From Alviniconcha marisindica (lineage: Eukaryota; Mollusca; Gastropoda; Provannidae): a stretch of DNA of 64,000 nt. A program made the translations under genes and the position numbers. Under the pieces are notes generated by a model. It was not told where the DNA came from. It did not search any database and was given only the letters and a program-made list of their open reading frames with translations. The stretch lies in the NCBI GenBank assembly GCA_018857735.1, contig JABMCL010002216.1, forward strand, positions 992,501-1,056,500. The letters run 5' to 3'. This document shows, piece after piece, positions 32,715-43,872 of the stretch (positions within the stretch are counted from its first letter, which is position 1; every line of letters starts with the position of its first letter).

Positions 32715-32818
32715 CTCGCTGGCATTCAAGAATTCAAAGAAGTCAGTAACTTTGCCACGTCGTCGCTTTGGAACATCCGTTTTGGAAAACTGTCCATACA
32801 TACTTAATCCACCTATAC
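32715..32818 (-). CDS. Possible orphan coding exon, copy A
   Basis: On the minus strand a ccctgcag acceptor precedes 104 nt open in one frame, and a gag|gtgagc donor follows. The frame (begins phase 1) has SMYGQFSKTDVPKRRRGK and VTDFFEFLNASE, which look like real protein but which I do not recognise. No partner exon was found. An open frame continues past the donor to 32562, so it could instead be part of a terminal exon or a chance frame. Confidence 0.3.
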
Positions 32819-32928
32819 CTGCAGGGTTCAGTTCAGTTCTGTTCAAGATGGTAAGTGAGTGCTCAGGGAAGTCCTTACGCGCTCCACCCATCTCTCAAAA
32901 GTTTCCACACTGTTGCACTTTGCAGGCT

Positions 32929-32933
<5 letters not shown>

Positions 32934-33008
<75 letters not shown>
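32934..33008 (+). repeat. (GT)n microsatellite, copy A
   Basis: About 37 GT units. The copy B counterpart is shorter and interrupted. Confidence 0.95.
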
Positions 33009-33011
<3 letters not shown>

Positions 33012-34626
33012 AGGTGCCTCATATGGAAATAGTTCACATCAAAGTAAAGACAACATGTACATGCTGTACATGACTGGTTGGTCAAGGGCAGGGTGAGGTG
33101 GGGTTGGGGAGGGTAGGGTGAACCTTTAACGCTCTGTAGTCGCATTTTGAAGTACAGCACTGAGCTACTCTCTACTCCAAGTGGAGTGAGTTATTGAACA
33201 CCAGCAAAAGACGTGGCGGCACTGCACAGCGTACGCCATACAGCATACTTGAAGTTGCAGTGGAACACGCAGATGCTCATGACACTACTGAACAGCAAGA
33301 AAACAAGTGCATCCACCTGTGGTACCTCAGTTGAAACGATGTGCTGGAACTCTCGCTGTGGTTGTTAAAGGGGGGGGGGGGGGGGGGGCTAGGCTAGGCA
33401 CATCTTCAGCATCAAATTTTATAGGTGCTGCTTATGCAATGGAAAGCATTGTAGTATATACAGAGATGCCTGATGTACATTTTTGATGCTTGGTTTTGTA
33501 CAGCATGTGGAAATCACATGGCAGAAAAGCTACAAAATAGTTTGGGACTCTTCAGAATATCTGATATCTGTGTTGACTTGGTGTCAGCTATGTTATGTAT
33601 TGTTATAAGTTGATGGTTTAGATAGTGCACAAGAGCATTAGATTTGTTGGTCTAGAATCCTCCATGAGCCGGTGGTTTGCCACATAAAGAGAAGAGAGAA
33701 AAATTGTGTACAGTAATTGAAAGGATATATTTTATCTATTGCTTTTTATGTGGGTCAGAACCATATGTGGTGGTCTCTTATAATCGGTCCATCCATGCAT
33801 GCTGACTACTTTATTTTGTATTGTGAGTTAGCCATTTCCCGATTCACATGGCCTTCATTAAAGTACATGAATAATCATGCCAGTGTGTGCCATGTAACAT
33901 TCGATCAGGGGCTTGTGTGGCTAGCTATTGCAATTTTTTTCTCTCCCCATTTCTTCTTTCCTTTGAGCCTATAAGCTGGATTCTTCAGACATAATGACCT
34001 CCTGAGCTTTACACTTTCATAGTAGTTTCATACCACTACAGTTTGAATGATCTTGACCTGATTTCAAGGTCATTGGGATGTGTGAAGTGTAAAATTGACA
34101 GGTTTGAAAATGAAAGCTTTATTTTTCATTCTTGAATGTGAATTGACCAGTTGGTATACTGACACTGAAATTTAAGATTTATATTTACATGAAAACTCTT
34201 GCCGGTCTCTGTTAGTGTTAAATTGTGACCTGGTTGATCCATCTGTATCAGAAACTTAACGGCTTTTACTTACTTTTAGATGGTGAAAGTGAGGCCCATC
34301 TGGTAATGCTTCTTAATAACCTCCATTTTGCTGAACTCTTTGCATACAATTTTTGATGACCTTGATCAAACTTCCAGGCCACAGTGGTGTTGGACATAAA
34401 ATACTTACAAGTTTTCATCCTGTCAAGCTTTGACTGTGTGATTATTACATGGACATGATCATGAACACAATACTTAAGTAACTTCATTGTATATTTGAAG
34501 GAGGTGCTTGACCTACTTTTTGACAGTATCTGTGATAATGCACATTACTGCATGAGTGTAACTTTAACATAAATTTAAGGGAGATAAGTCATGTTTTTGT
34601 TTCCTGTCAGCATAAATCTTAACAGC

Positions 34627-34686
34627 AATATTTCTTTGTTGCCGGTACCGCATACCGATAGTCTCAACAGTCTAGTGGAGGCTCTG
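34627..34686. mobile_element. Right-end remnant of the 510-bp TIR element (copy B)
   Basis: Only the last ~60 bp remains, including ggtaccg and gtctagtggaggctctg-type sequence. The left part was lost with the 4-kb segment. Confidence 0.75.
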
Positions 34687-35103
34687 CGTCAATTGTTTGT
34701 TGGAAGCAGAACACGGTGAAAATCAGCCTGAAGAAGAACACTCGGCTAACTCATCACGTCAGTCGGTGTCTGTGTAGTCTTGCCGCTTGCCTTTCAGTTG
34801 CAGCATCTGTTCAATCCTAGACCGGTGGAAACGTTTTGAAGCCAGGTGCAGCAGAGGAAGGATGCGAGGGGGTGGTTTTTCTGTCTGACCGGTGCTGTAG
34901 GGAATTTAGGCAACGGTTGTCCGTGCCCCTGTTTCTACATGCGTCAGTTGACTGCAGCCTTTCATGACAGGTCATGGATGAGGCAAATCTTTAGAAATCA
35001 AGAAAAGAAAAACACCCCCTGCTGCCTCCACGCCACCCCCTGCCACCCCCCTCATGCCCCCACCTGCCCACCAGTGAAAATAAAAAGCTGCTGTTTTTTT
35101 GTT

Positions 35104-35388
35104 GTAAGTAAACATGGTGCTTAACGTCCACAGAAACCATGAGACTTATTAGAAGGGCGGAAGGCGGAGATTATATACCCAACGCTACACCGTCACCACC
35201 AGAATGATTCCTGCATCAAGATGGGTAGTGATGAGAGCCATTTTAATGTTTGATTGATTGTGAGGGACAAAGTCACAAAGGGCTGTCCACAGACCGTAAC
35301 CTTTGAAGAGAGGAGAGCCGAAGTGGATTTGAACTGAGGTTCCTCTGCTTACCAGCTTAACACCTTACCACTAGGCCAAACCGGCTCT
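35104..35388 (-). mobile_element. tRNA-derived SINE, copy 7 (in copy B)
   Basis: Duplicate of copy 6 with a few substitutions. It shares the insertion site and flanks, so it arose by the duplication, not by a second insertion. Confidence 0.88.
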
Positions 35389-35458
35389 CCTGGGGTTTTT
35401 TCAGGCAAGATCTTGTATAGTTGCATGTAGTTTTTGCAAGCATGAATAAGACACTTTT

Positions 35459-35482
35459 TGGGGGGGGGGGGGGGGGGGGGGT
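35459..35482 (+). repeat. Poly-G tract
   Basis: About 22 G residues. The copy A counterpart (29819-29840) is interrupted by T, so the tract has expanded or been purified in B. Confidence 0.9.
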
Positions 35483-37113
35483 GGAGTGGGCGAACTTGTA
35501 TGTTAGCCAAACACTGCCTTTTTTGTGTGGAATGCAGTTCATTAAAAACAGTTGTGTTCCCGTTGCGCCCATAGAACACAGTTTGAAAGTGAGGGGTTTC
35601 ATTTTATGTGCTCCTAAAATAACTGAAAATGTGCACGCATTCCAAGAGTATTTTGTGCAGGATGTGAACAGTTTCTGTGTGGCTTTCTTGTTCTGTAGCC
35701 ACTGTGATAATCTTTCATATTATGCCATGTTGTTCACACCAAATAGCTTTTCTGTTTGTTTTGGGTTGTTTTTTGTTTTTGTTTTGGCACTGAAATCAAG
35801 ATGTAAATTTTAAATTGTTTTGAAAGTATCAGAAAGAAACTGAAAAAAGATGTATAACTGTTCAAAGAATTTTAAACTAAATTTTTATAGGCGTTCTGTT
35901 TTGAGTTATTGGTTTTATGTAATACATTATTATCCCCCTTGATCCCACATACTTATGCGCGCAAAACATGCAATATCTGGTTTTATTTTGTCATTTGTAC
36001 ATGCGATATAACATGTAAAATAAAAGACTTCAGTTGCAAACTTTTACTGCTTTTTACTTTGCTGATTTTATTGGTGGTGGCAAAGTGGAATTCACTACAA
36101 AAGGTTGTAAAGAATGGTTGTCTGGCAGTATGTATTTGTATGATGACTACTACTTAATCATAAATGTGATAAAGGTTGGGAAAGAGTCTTGGCTGTTTGA
36201 ATTTAACCCTGGGACAGACTGAAAATAAAAGCAACCAAAACGGACCCAATCAGTGAGAACAGAGCACAGCAAAACAAACACACACACAGGTATTGGTAAG
36301 GTGATGGTCGTGACTGAACTGCATATATATGAATGGTGAATGCTGTTTGTAATGATGTGTGCTGAGGTAGATGTGCTGGTGCTGTGATCTTTGTTTTCCC
36401 CTTCTTTTTCTCTGAACAAAAGAGAGGTAACAAGTTGGTCAAGTCTGTGTGTGTGTCTGTTTCAGAATTCTAATCTCTGTACAAAATGTAGTTAGTGAAG
36501 ACGAGCTGGTTGAAGTAGTTGCGATTTAAATGTGAGCTTGTTTTTGTGGGTAAATTTTATTTTTTCTCTTCTCTTGCCAATGCCATACAGAAATACATGA
36601 GTAATTACAGTGGCACGTGCAGGCTTTATTTGCCATTAAACTGTACAGTTGACAACAGTGTTCCTTGCCAACCTTGTGTTGGGTGTGAAAGTTGTTTGTT
36701 AATGTTATGTTCTTACCTAGGCGTGTCTGGTTATATATGAACTGATCTGTGGCTCCTTGGTGTGTGTGTTTGTGTGTTTCTTTCCGTTTTTGCTGTTAGC
36801 ATGAGAACAAATTCTGCTCCGGGCAGCAGTCAGTGCGTGTATGCTTTCTTCATGCCCAACTAAGTTCTAGTTTACTGGATGCACACTTTATAATCCCCCC
36901 ACCACACAGGCTGAAATGTGTTCCTGTGTTCCACTGTACTGATGATAAAAGATTGTAAGAGTTACAAAAGACGGCCACAAAAAAAGGAAACATAGCAACA
37001 CTAGACCTTCACAAAGAAAGGAGGCTGAAATTACTACATGCTATAGGAGTTAACAACAAAAAGTGAAAAAATTTTCCATTTTAGATTTGACATCAGTGAA
37101 CATTTTCTCTGTC

Positions 37114-37145
<32 letters not shown>

Positions 37146-38361
37146 GTGTGGTGGTGGTGGTGGTATTTAATTTTTATCCTTGTCACTGGCTGACCAAAGA
37201 CTAGCTAAGTGTGATCAAGTGTGCTCATCGCATGTGTGGGTAATCGTTAGGTGCTGGATTCTGTGCCTGTCCTGAGATTTGTCCAGTCAAATTCTGTGCA
37301 GGCTACAAAAGTCCTTCAGATGAGACTAAATTGAGGCTCCCCTGTGTGTATACCCATACATGCACACGATAAAAATCCTCTGGCCCGTGTCAGTTGGTGG
37401 ATTATGGAAAAATCAGAATAACCCAATATGCACATAGTGTCAGTCTTCAAAATGTTGAAGGTGGACATTATACAGAAGAAGAAGACTTTTACTTTTAGAA
37501 TGATTTCACAATATTGTTGGATCTCCCATGCTATGCAAACCAACTGCTATTTCAATAAACAAGGGAGATAATCAGTGCACGAAAGACCTGACAAACTCAA
37601 AAAATACCTGAGTCACTAACAGTAACTCGTCCTGGGCATGCAAGTAAATACAAAGGACATAAATGCCACCAGATCTGTTAAAAAGAAAAGAAAAAAGGAG
37701 ATGTTTTGCCTTCTATAACATGACTGTCTCCATGTTACGCACATACACAAATTAAAACTCGTCACTCATGTTCTTGCGTACAGTATAATCACCGTACAAT
37801 GCATCTTTATTCTGTTAAAATTACGACTTGTTACAAAAACATCACTCATTCTCTGTAGCATACAAATTTCATCAAATTGCACCATAGAGAATTTCAGCCA
37901 TTCCGTTGAAACATTGTTACACTTTCACGCATGGACAATCGGTCCCTGGAGGAAATGAAACTCCGCTTACACTGTTTGAATTCTAGAACTACCATACACT
38001 ACCACTTCAACTTCACAATCACATGCAGTCCCTTGACAGCACACGTACAATATGTGACGTAAACGGTGATCATTTGATGTACCTTGTTCAGTGACAGCTA
38101 TGGAAAGTTTTTGTTCTTTTTTATTTTTTTGTTTTTTAACTGCTGTACAGTTTAGTGACAAAACGATGAAAAGGATCCAAGTCAGGCCACAACAGCTGTA
38201 ACCTAGAGCTAGGCTGCATGCATTTTTCCCAGAACCATGGACAATAATCCTATGTGCATCATCACCAGCAAGCAGCCTGTTCTTGTAATTCGGAGGTGTT
38301 CAGGTGAGTTCCCTACAGCTTGAATATTGCACATTCGACTGTATTCACACTGTGCGCTCAC

Positions 38362-38465
38362 CTCGCTGGCATTCAAGAATTCAAAGAAATCAGTAACTTT
38401 GCCACGTCGTTGCTTTGGAACATCCGTTTTGGAAAACTGTCCATACATACTTAATCCACCTATAC
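38362..38465 (-). CDS. Possible orphan coding exon, copy B
   Basis: Counterpart of 32715-32818 with the same acceptor, donor and frame. One visible replacement turns KRRRGK into KQRRGK. See the copy A entry for caveats. Confidence 0.28.
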
Positions 38466-38577
38466 CTGCAGGGTTCAGTTCAGTTCTGTTCAAGATGGTA
38501 AGTGAGTGCTCAGGGAAGTCCTTACGCCTCCACCCATCTCTCAAAAGTTTTCCCCACTGTTGCACTTGCAGGCTTCA

Positions 38578-38596
38578 ATGTGTGTGTGTGTGTGTG

Positions 38597-38632
<36 letters not shown>
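38578..38632 (+). repeat. (GT)n microsatellite, copy B
   Basis: Shorter than the copy A allele and broken once by an extra T. Confidence 0.93.
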
Positions 38633-38634
<2 letters not shown>

Positions 38635-39020
38635 AGGTGCCTCATATGGAAATAGTTCACATCAAAGTAAAGACAACATGTACATGCTGTACATGACTGG
38701 TTGGTCAAGGGCAGGGTGAGGTGGGGTTGGGGAGGGTAGGGTGAACCTTTAACGCTCTGTAGTCGCATTTTGAAGTACAGCACTGAGCTACTCTCTACTC
38801 CAAGTGGAGTGAGTTACTGAACACCAGCAAAAGACGTGGCGGCACTGCACAGCGTATGCCATACAGCATACTTGAAGTTGCAGTGGAACACGCAGTTGCT
38901 CATGACACTACTGAACAGCAAGAAGACAAGTGCATCCACCTGTGGTACCTCAGTTGAAACGATGTGCTGGAACTCTCCCTGTGGTTGTTAAGAGGGGGGG
39001 GGGGGGGGAGGGGGGGGAGG

Positions 39021-42000
39021 GGTGTCGGTCTGCATTTTGCCTTGCAAGGTCACAGTACAATTTCATAGCAGTATATGTGCAGCCTTGACAAAAACGTTTT
39101 GAGTTTTGAGCAAAACTGAGGACGGCGCCTTGGTCAGTGAAGGCAGGCAGATGTGACTCTCAGTATCTGGAACTCTTACTGACTGACACCACAGGAAATG
39201 TCAAGCAGTCACACTAAGATAATAATTATACTGCTGTTCAGATATATTCCTGGTATGTGAAGGTTAACCAGACCTTTCACTTTTTGAGCAGGTGCTGTTA
39301 ATATAATAAGCGATGGAAGACTGATTTGAACAGATCAGTTTGGTTTCATACTATTGACAACAGCTCCCACAGATTTGGCAAAAAATCATCACTGCCAGTG
39401 TTTTTCCACTCCCATGCCCCAGCATTTTTCTCAGACAATTGAATACACTTTCATTTATTTGGTACAGTTTGCATGAGAAATTTCCTGCAGAGTACATCTT
39501 GCTTTCAGCATAGTGCACTGCAATTTCAGTTCCACTGTCATTACAACAGATTTTTAACAATTGGTGCTGCAATGAAAATGACCATAGAACAAAAACAGCT
39601 GAACAGCTGACTGGAGTGCCTGTTCAGTTCAGAGTGCTATGTAGTGCACTACTGATTAACATTTCATGTTACACTGAATGGACAAACTTGTAATTATTAA
39701 TAGCATGTGCTGGTTGCAATGTACTCCTGAATGTACACAATTTACGGTCAGAGTCGGAGTTTGGTGCCTGTACATGGACATTTTTCACAGATGGATACAC
39801 AAGTATTTGCAGTTAATCACAATATTTCACAAGAAAGATCAAACGCCTTGTTCAAAAAACAGGAGAGAAAAAAAGAAGAAGCTTTAACAGCTGAAGGAAA
39901 AGAAGTGCTTTCCTAAGAATGCCATCACTAGAATACGAGGTCCTAATGAAGCAAAGCAGATATCTGCTTTTTGTCATTTATTTACTGCTTATTTATTGCT
40001 ATACTGCTTACACCTGTTAATTTGATCAGTGTAAGAAAAGAGCAAACTGCTCGGTTCATATTCCCAATTCAGGATACTTTACAGGAACACTGCATATCAG
40101 ATGTATACTTTCACCATTTGAGATAGGTACACTCAATTATTTAACAGGAAAGAGGAGTCGAATATATATCAGTAAGTAATCAAAGGTGTCATGAAGCTGT
40201 CCTAAAGCAAAAAATCAGCTTTCTTCTGGGGGATGTTATCTAATATTTTTTTCACCTGTCAGTGTCAGATTTGATGAGATGTATGTCAAGATGTTATCTA
40301 ATCTTTTTTCACCTGTCCGATTTGATGTATGTCAAGATGTTATCTAATCTTTTTTCACCTGTCCGATTTGCTGAGATGTGTGTCAAACTCACTACAGTTG
40401 TCCAAAATCCAGGAATCATGCAAAACTGGGTGTGAATGTGTCCATTAGTTCCATACAGACCAGTGGTCTGCTAAGATGAACAACACTGCTACGTAAGTGA
40501 CCTCGTCACACTCGCAGTCTGTGGAGGCTGATCATACAGCTATAGTTTGCAAGCTAGTTTTACTGGACAGCATCACACTGCTGCAAAGAAACATGGTGCG
40601 CAACTGCTTATTTGTTCTTACGTAAATAAACCAACTAGGCTGAATTACAGCTTAATCATAATAATGTGTCAGTTTTGTCACTGTCACTTTTTCTCTGTCA
40701 TTTTGTAAATTGTAAAAGATAGAAAAGAAAAACAAACAAAGCACTATAAAAAATAAAAAATAAACAAAAATAAACATCAATATGTAAAATATACATAATA
40801 TATATATGTAGAAAGAGAGACGAGTGGGTGCTTCAAATTTCAAAATTCTGTCTTCTTTCTTTTGCCCTCCTGCCGCTGGCTTCTCTCATCCTTGTTATGC
40901 GCCTTTGCACCTGCTTGTGTGCAAGGAATACAGTATGTTTATATATTATTTGCTTTATTATGTATACATTTTTGTTACCTTGTACACAGCAGTGTACTCA
41001 CCTTTGTGAGTGACATAAGGTGCTAAAGAAATGACCGTTATTATCACTATTACTCTACGGTAATTTGAAATGCTGCTCTGTTCACAGATACTGTGTGACT
41101 CTATTGACCCTGATTAGACCTAAATGGCCTATATATACATATTTAATTTTATATTTTTTTACATCCTCCCCCGCCCCCCCAAAAAAATGTTTTATCTTCT
41201 CAACCTCCAAGTTCAGACAAAAAGACTGTTCCACAGTGATTTTCTTAAAATACGAAGTTCATTTTGTCACCACAGGAATCAGAAAATTCTTGGATTTTAA
41301 TGTTTTATCAACGGCACAATAATAAGGGTTTTTGGTAACAGTTTTACTGTCTCGCCTGTTTAAATGGTGCCTCTAGTGTCAAATGCGACGGAAAGAACGG
41401 TTAGTTAGCCATTGGATTTTAACATCCTGTCAACCTCAAAGAACAGGATGAAGAGATCAGCCAGCCTGTGAGTGTGGAGTTAAACAGGATGGCAATGTGA
41501 GCGGATGCTGCAAGCAAGTGTACCTAAGTTTGCCCTGCATCACTGTGCAAAAAGGTTTCCAGCATTCCAAATGATAGCCACTAACATAATCTGAATTCTG
41601 TGTGCACGCAAATGAAGCTCTCTGAAAGCCACTCTCATTCTGACCAAGTTTACCAATGGACAGTGAGCACCGGCAGTACCTGACATACGGTTTAATTTGA
41701 TGCTCACCACACATTCTCTTGCACAAGTAGGCTGAAACAACTTACAAGAGTTAGGAGAAAAAACACACCAAAAAATTGATTTGACAAAAAGAAAAAAGAA
41801 AAAAAAAGAAATGCAGAAAGTCCAAAAGTACAGATCATCAGATGATCCGTTTCCCTGAGGAAACTACTCATGCACTCTGCTAGTCAAACACAATTGAACA
41901 AAAGTTGGAACTGGAAATTTGTATCAGGAAATGTAATGCCCTCTACCCCCCCCCCCCCCCCCCCAACAGGAAAGTTGCCAGAACCTGATCAAGAATAACA

Positions 42001-42623
42001 CAAAGAAAATGAATCGGTTTCCATCCATCCAAATTTGAGACGTTAATTCCTTCTAGATGGAAGGATGCATGCTAAAGTCACAAATCTCTACATTTGATGT
42101 TCATTCTCGTGCCACTGAAATCTGAGACACAATGAAAATCTGGGTTGCGGTATAGTGGTGACAAGGACGTCCAATTCCTTGTCTAGTTTCAACAGGGCAC
42201 AAGTGCGCTGCACGCACGCGCTGTTCTCTGTCCGTTGGTGCAGTCCGTACCTGCACGCTCAAGCATGCCAGATTCCCTACTTGAGGCACCGTTTTCATCT
42301 GGCTCCCTGTGGAGCCAACCAACGCACGCTACTACGGCACACAAGCAGTGGAAGACCCAGTCACAGGCTCGTTCCTCACCATCCCCTGCATCTGAAAACA
42401 GGCATTCCACATCACTCCTATGCCTACCATATTGAGCAGTTCAAATAATACAGCAGCTGGTTCCGGCATTTTGGCAGTCTGTTCGTGGAAGTCAACGCTG
42501 CGTAGTTGCAAAAGCCAAAAAAACAAAACAAACCCCAAAATGCACACTTTGGCTGACATTTGTTTGTGGCAAGCAGATCTCTTCGACGAACGCAGTCTTT
42601 GAGGGTGTTCACGTGATCTGCTA
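39021..42623 (-). other. 3' flank or untranslated region of the srGAP gene
   Basis: No coding exon was recognised. A ~55-bp unit (agatgttatctaatctttttt, cacctgtccgatttg) repeats three times at 40226-40385. A minus-strand 3' fragment of the 17.7-kb repeat family lies at 41410-41450, and a poly-C tract at 41946-41963. The srGAP poly(A) site was not identified. Confidence 0.45.
40226..40385 (+). repeat. ~55-bp tandem repeat, three units
   Basis: The unit is gatgttatctaatcttttt, cacctgtccgatttgatg, tatgtcaa. The first unit has a small insertion. Confidence 0.8.
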
Positions 42624-43872
42624 TCATTTAGGGGTGGAGTCCAGGGTCTGTGGAGAACCGGTGGGGGTGGGGACAGACGCTGGGGATGAGTCTGGTTTTG
42701 TGGGTTTCTTCATCACCGGCGGTTTCACCTTCACGGGGGGCTTGGGTTTCTGAGCAACGGGTGGTGGTGTGGGGGTCTGCACGGGCGTGGTCTTTGGAGT
42801 GGAGATGGGGGTGATGACGCCAGCGTCGCCACCACTGCCGCCGACACCGGGCCCGCTCCCCACACCAGTCCCTATACCCCCCACCAGGCTACTGCTGCTG
42901 CTGACGGCACTGCCGATGGCGCTACTGCTCCCCCCGCTGCCGAAACTGGAGATGCTAGAAGTCTTGCTGCCGAATCCGTGCCGGGAGGGCATGTGGTGGA
43001 CGCTGGGCATGCTGGCCTGCTGGCTGCGGCGGAAGGGGGAGGCGGCGAAGGTGGTCATGAGGGAGTGGGCCACCGCCTCCCTCGCCAGGTCTCCCGGCTC
43101 GCTGGAGATGCTGTGCCGGTTGGTCGGGGACACCGAGCGCTGGAACCCGGAAGACGGGCCGGTGCTGGAGACGGAGCCGGGGACGGCCACCGCGGGGACG
43201 GCCGGGGGCACCAGGATCGGCCCGCCCGCCTTCTTCAGCGTGCCCTGGTTGGACTTGGCGAAGGTCTCGGCGGCGGTGGTGGGGCTGTCGGGCTCGCTGG
43301 AGTCCTGGGAAGGCGGGGTGTTGGAGCCCTCGGGCAGGTCCAGGACCAGGTCCGGGGTGTGCTTGGGCGTCTGCTTCAGCTTCACCACCGGCAGGCTCAT
43401 CCGCTTGTCCGACTTCTGCTGCATCTCCAGCGACTTCAGCCCGGCCATCACCTCCTCCAGGGCATTGTCAATGTCCAGCGACAGCTCGTCGGCGCCGCTG
43501 TCCGACAAGGTGGACACGGACATGGATGAAGAGTCCATTATTGATGACGGGGGGGAGGAAGTCGTGCGCTTCATCTCGTGGTCCTCCTGAATGGGCGACA
43601 GGTCACTTCCGCTGGACACGCTGGACGTCAGCTCGTGGGGGGTCCCGATGCTGCTGTGAGGGGTGGAGGGTGGGGTGGGGTCCGGAGGGTCCACCCCGAT
43701 GATGTCCGTCTCCCTGATGATGATGTTGGGCTGGGATGTGGAGGTCGTGGATTTGTCGGAGGTCTCCAGGCCCGAGTCGTTGCTGATCTGTCGCACAACG
43801 GGCTTGGCTGGCAAGGACTGTGTGGAGCTGCTCTTGTCCTCCACTGCCTGGCCTCCTCGGACATCCTCGCGC
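42624..43872 (-). CDS. srGAP: srGAP terminal exon (Ser/Pro-rich tail)
   Basis: Acceptor gtgtgcag, 1249 nt, TGA at 42624-42626. It contains LSLDIDNALEEVMAGLKSLE and KHTPDLVLDLPEG, resembling the conserved tail helix and KHAPDVVLD-type motif of the family. The last ~60 residues are PxxP-rich. It is far more GC-rich than its surroundings, which makes long antisense shadow frames. Confidence 0.95.

Larger units (their letters stand above)
23689..33390. repeat. Tandem duplication, copy A (9.7 kb)
   Basis: Matches copy B in the same orientation from ctaggcacatcttcagcatc (23689) to gtggttgttaa and a poly-G run (33361-33388). Differences are sparse by eye: point changes, different (GT)n and poly-T lengths, and one 4.07-kb segment (24923-28988) present only here. 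Confidence 0.93.
33394..39008. repeat. Tandem duplication, copy B (5.6 kb)
   Basis: Direct repeat of copy A, beginning 4-5 bases after A's poly-G end and itself ending in a poly-G/GGGA tract (38994-39020). It lacks the A-only segment; its junction is at 34627. Confidence 0.93.

Noticed and set aside
23689..39008. LTR retrotransposon with two long terminal repeats
   Set aside because: The two copies abut directly with no internal gag/pol region, and the units are 9.7 and 5.6 kb. A tandem duplication explains them.
42769..43590. Plus-strand 273-codon frame and a 183-codon frame
   Set aside because: Antisense shadows of the GC-rich srGAP terminal exon, whose minus-strand frame is confirmed by splice phase and by conserved tail motifs.
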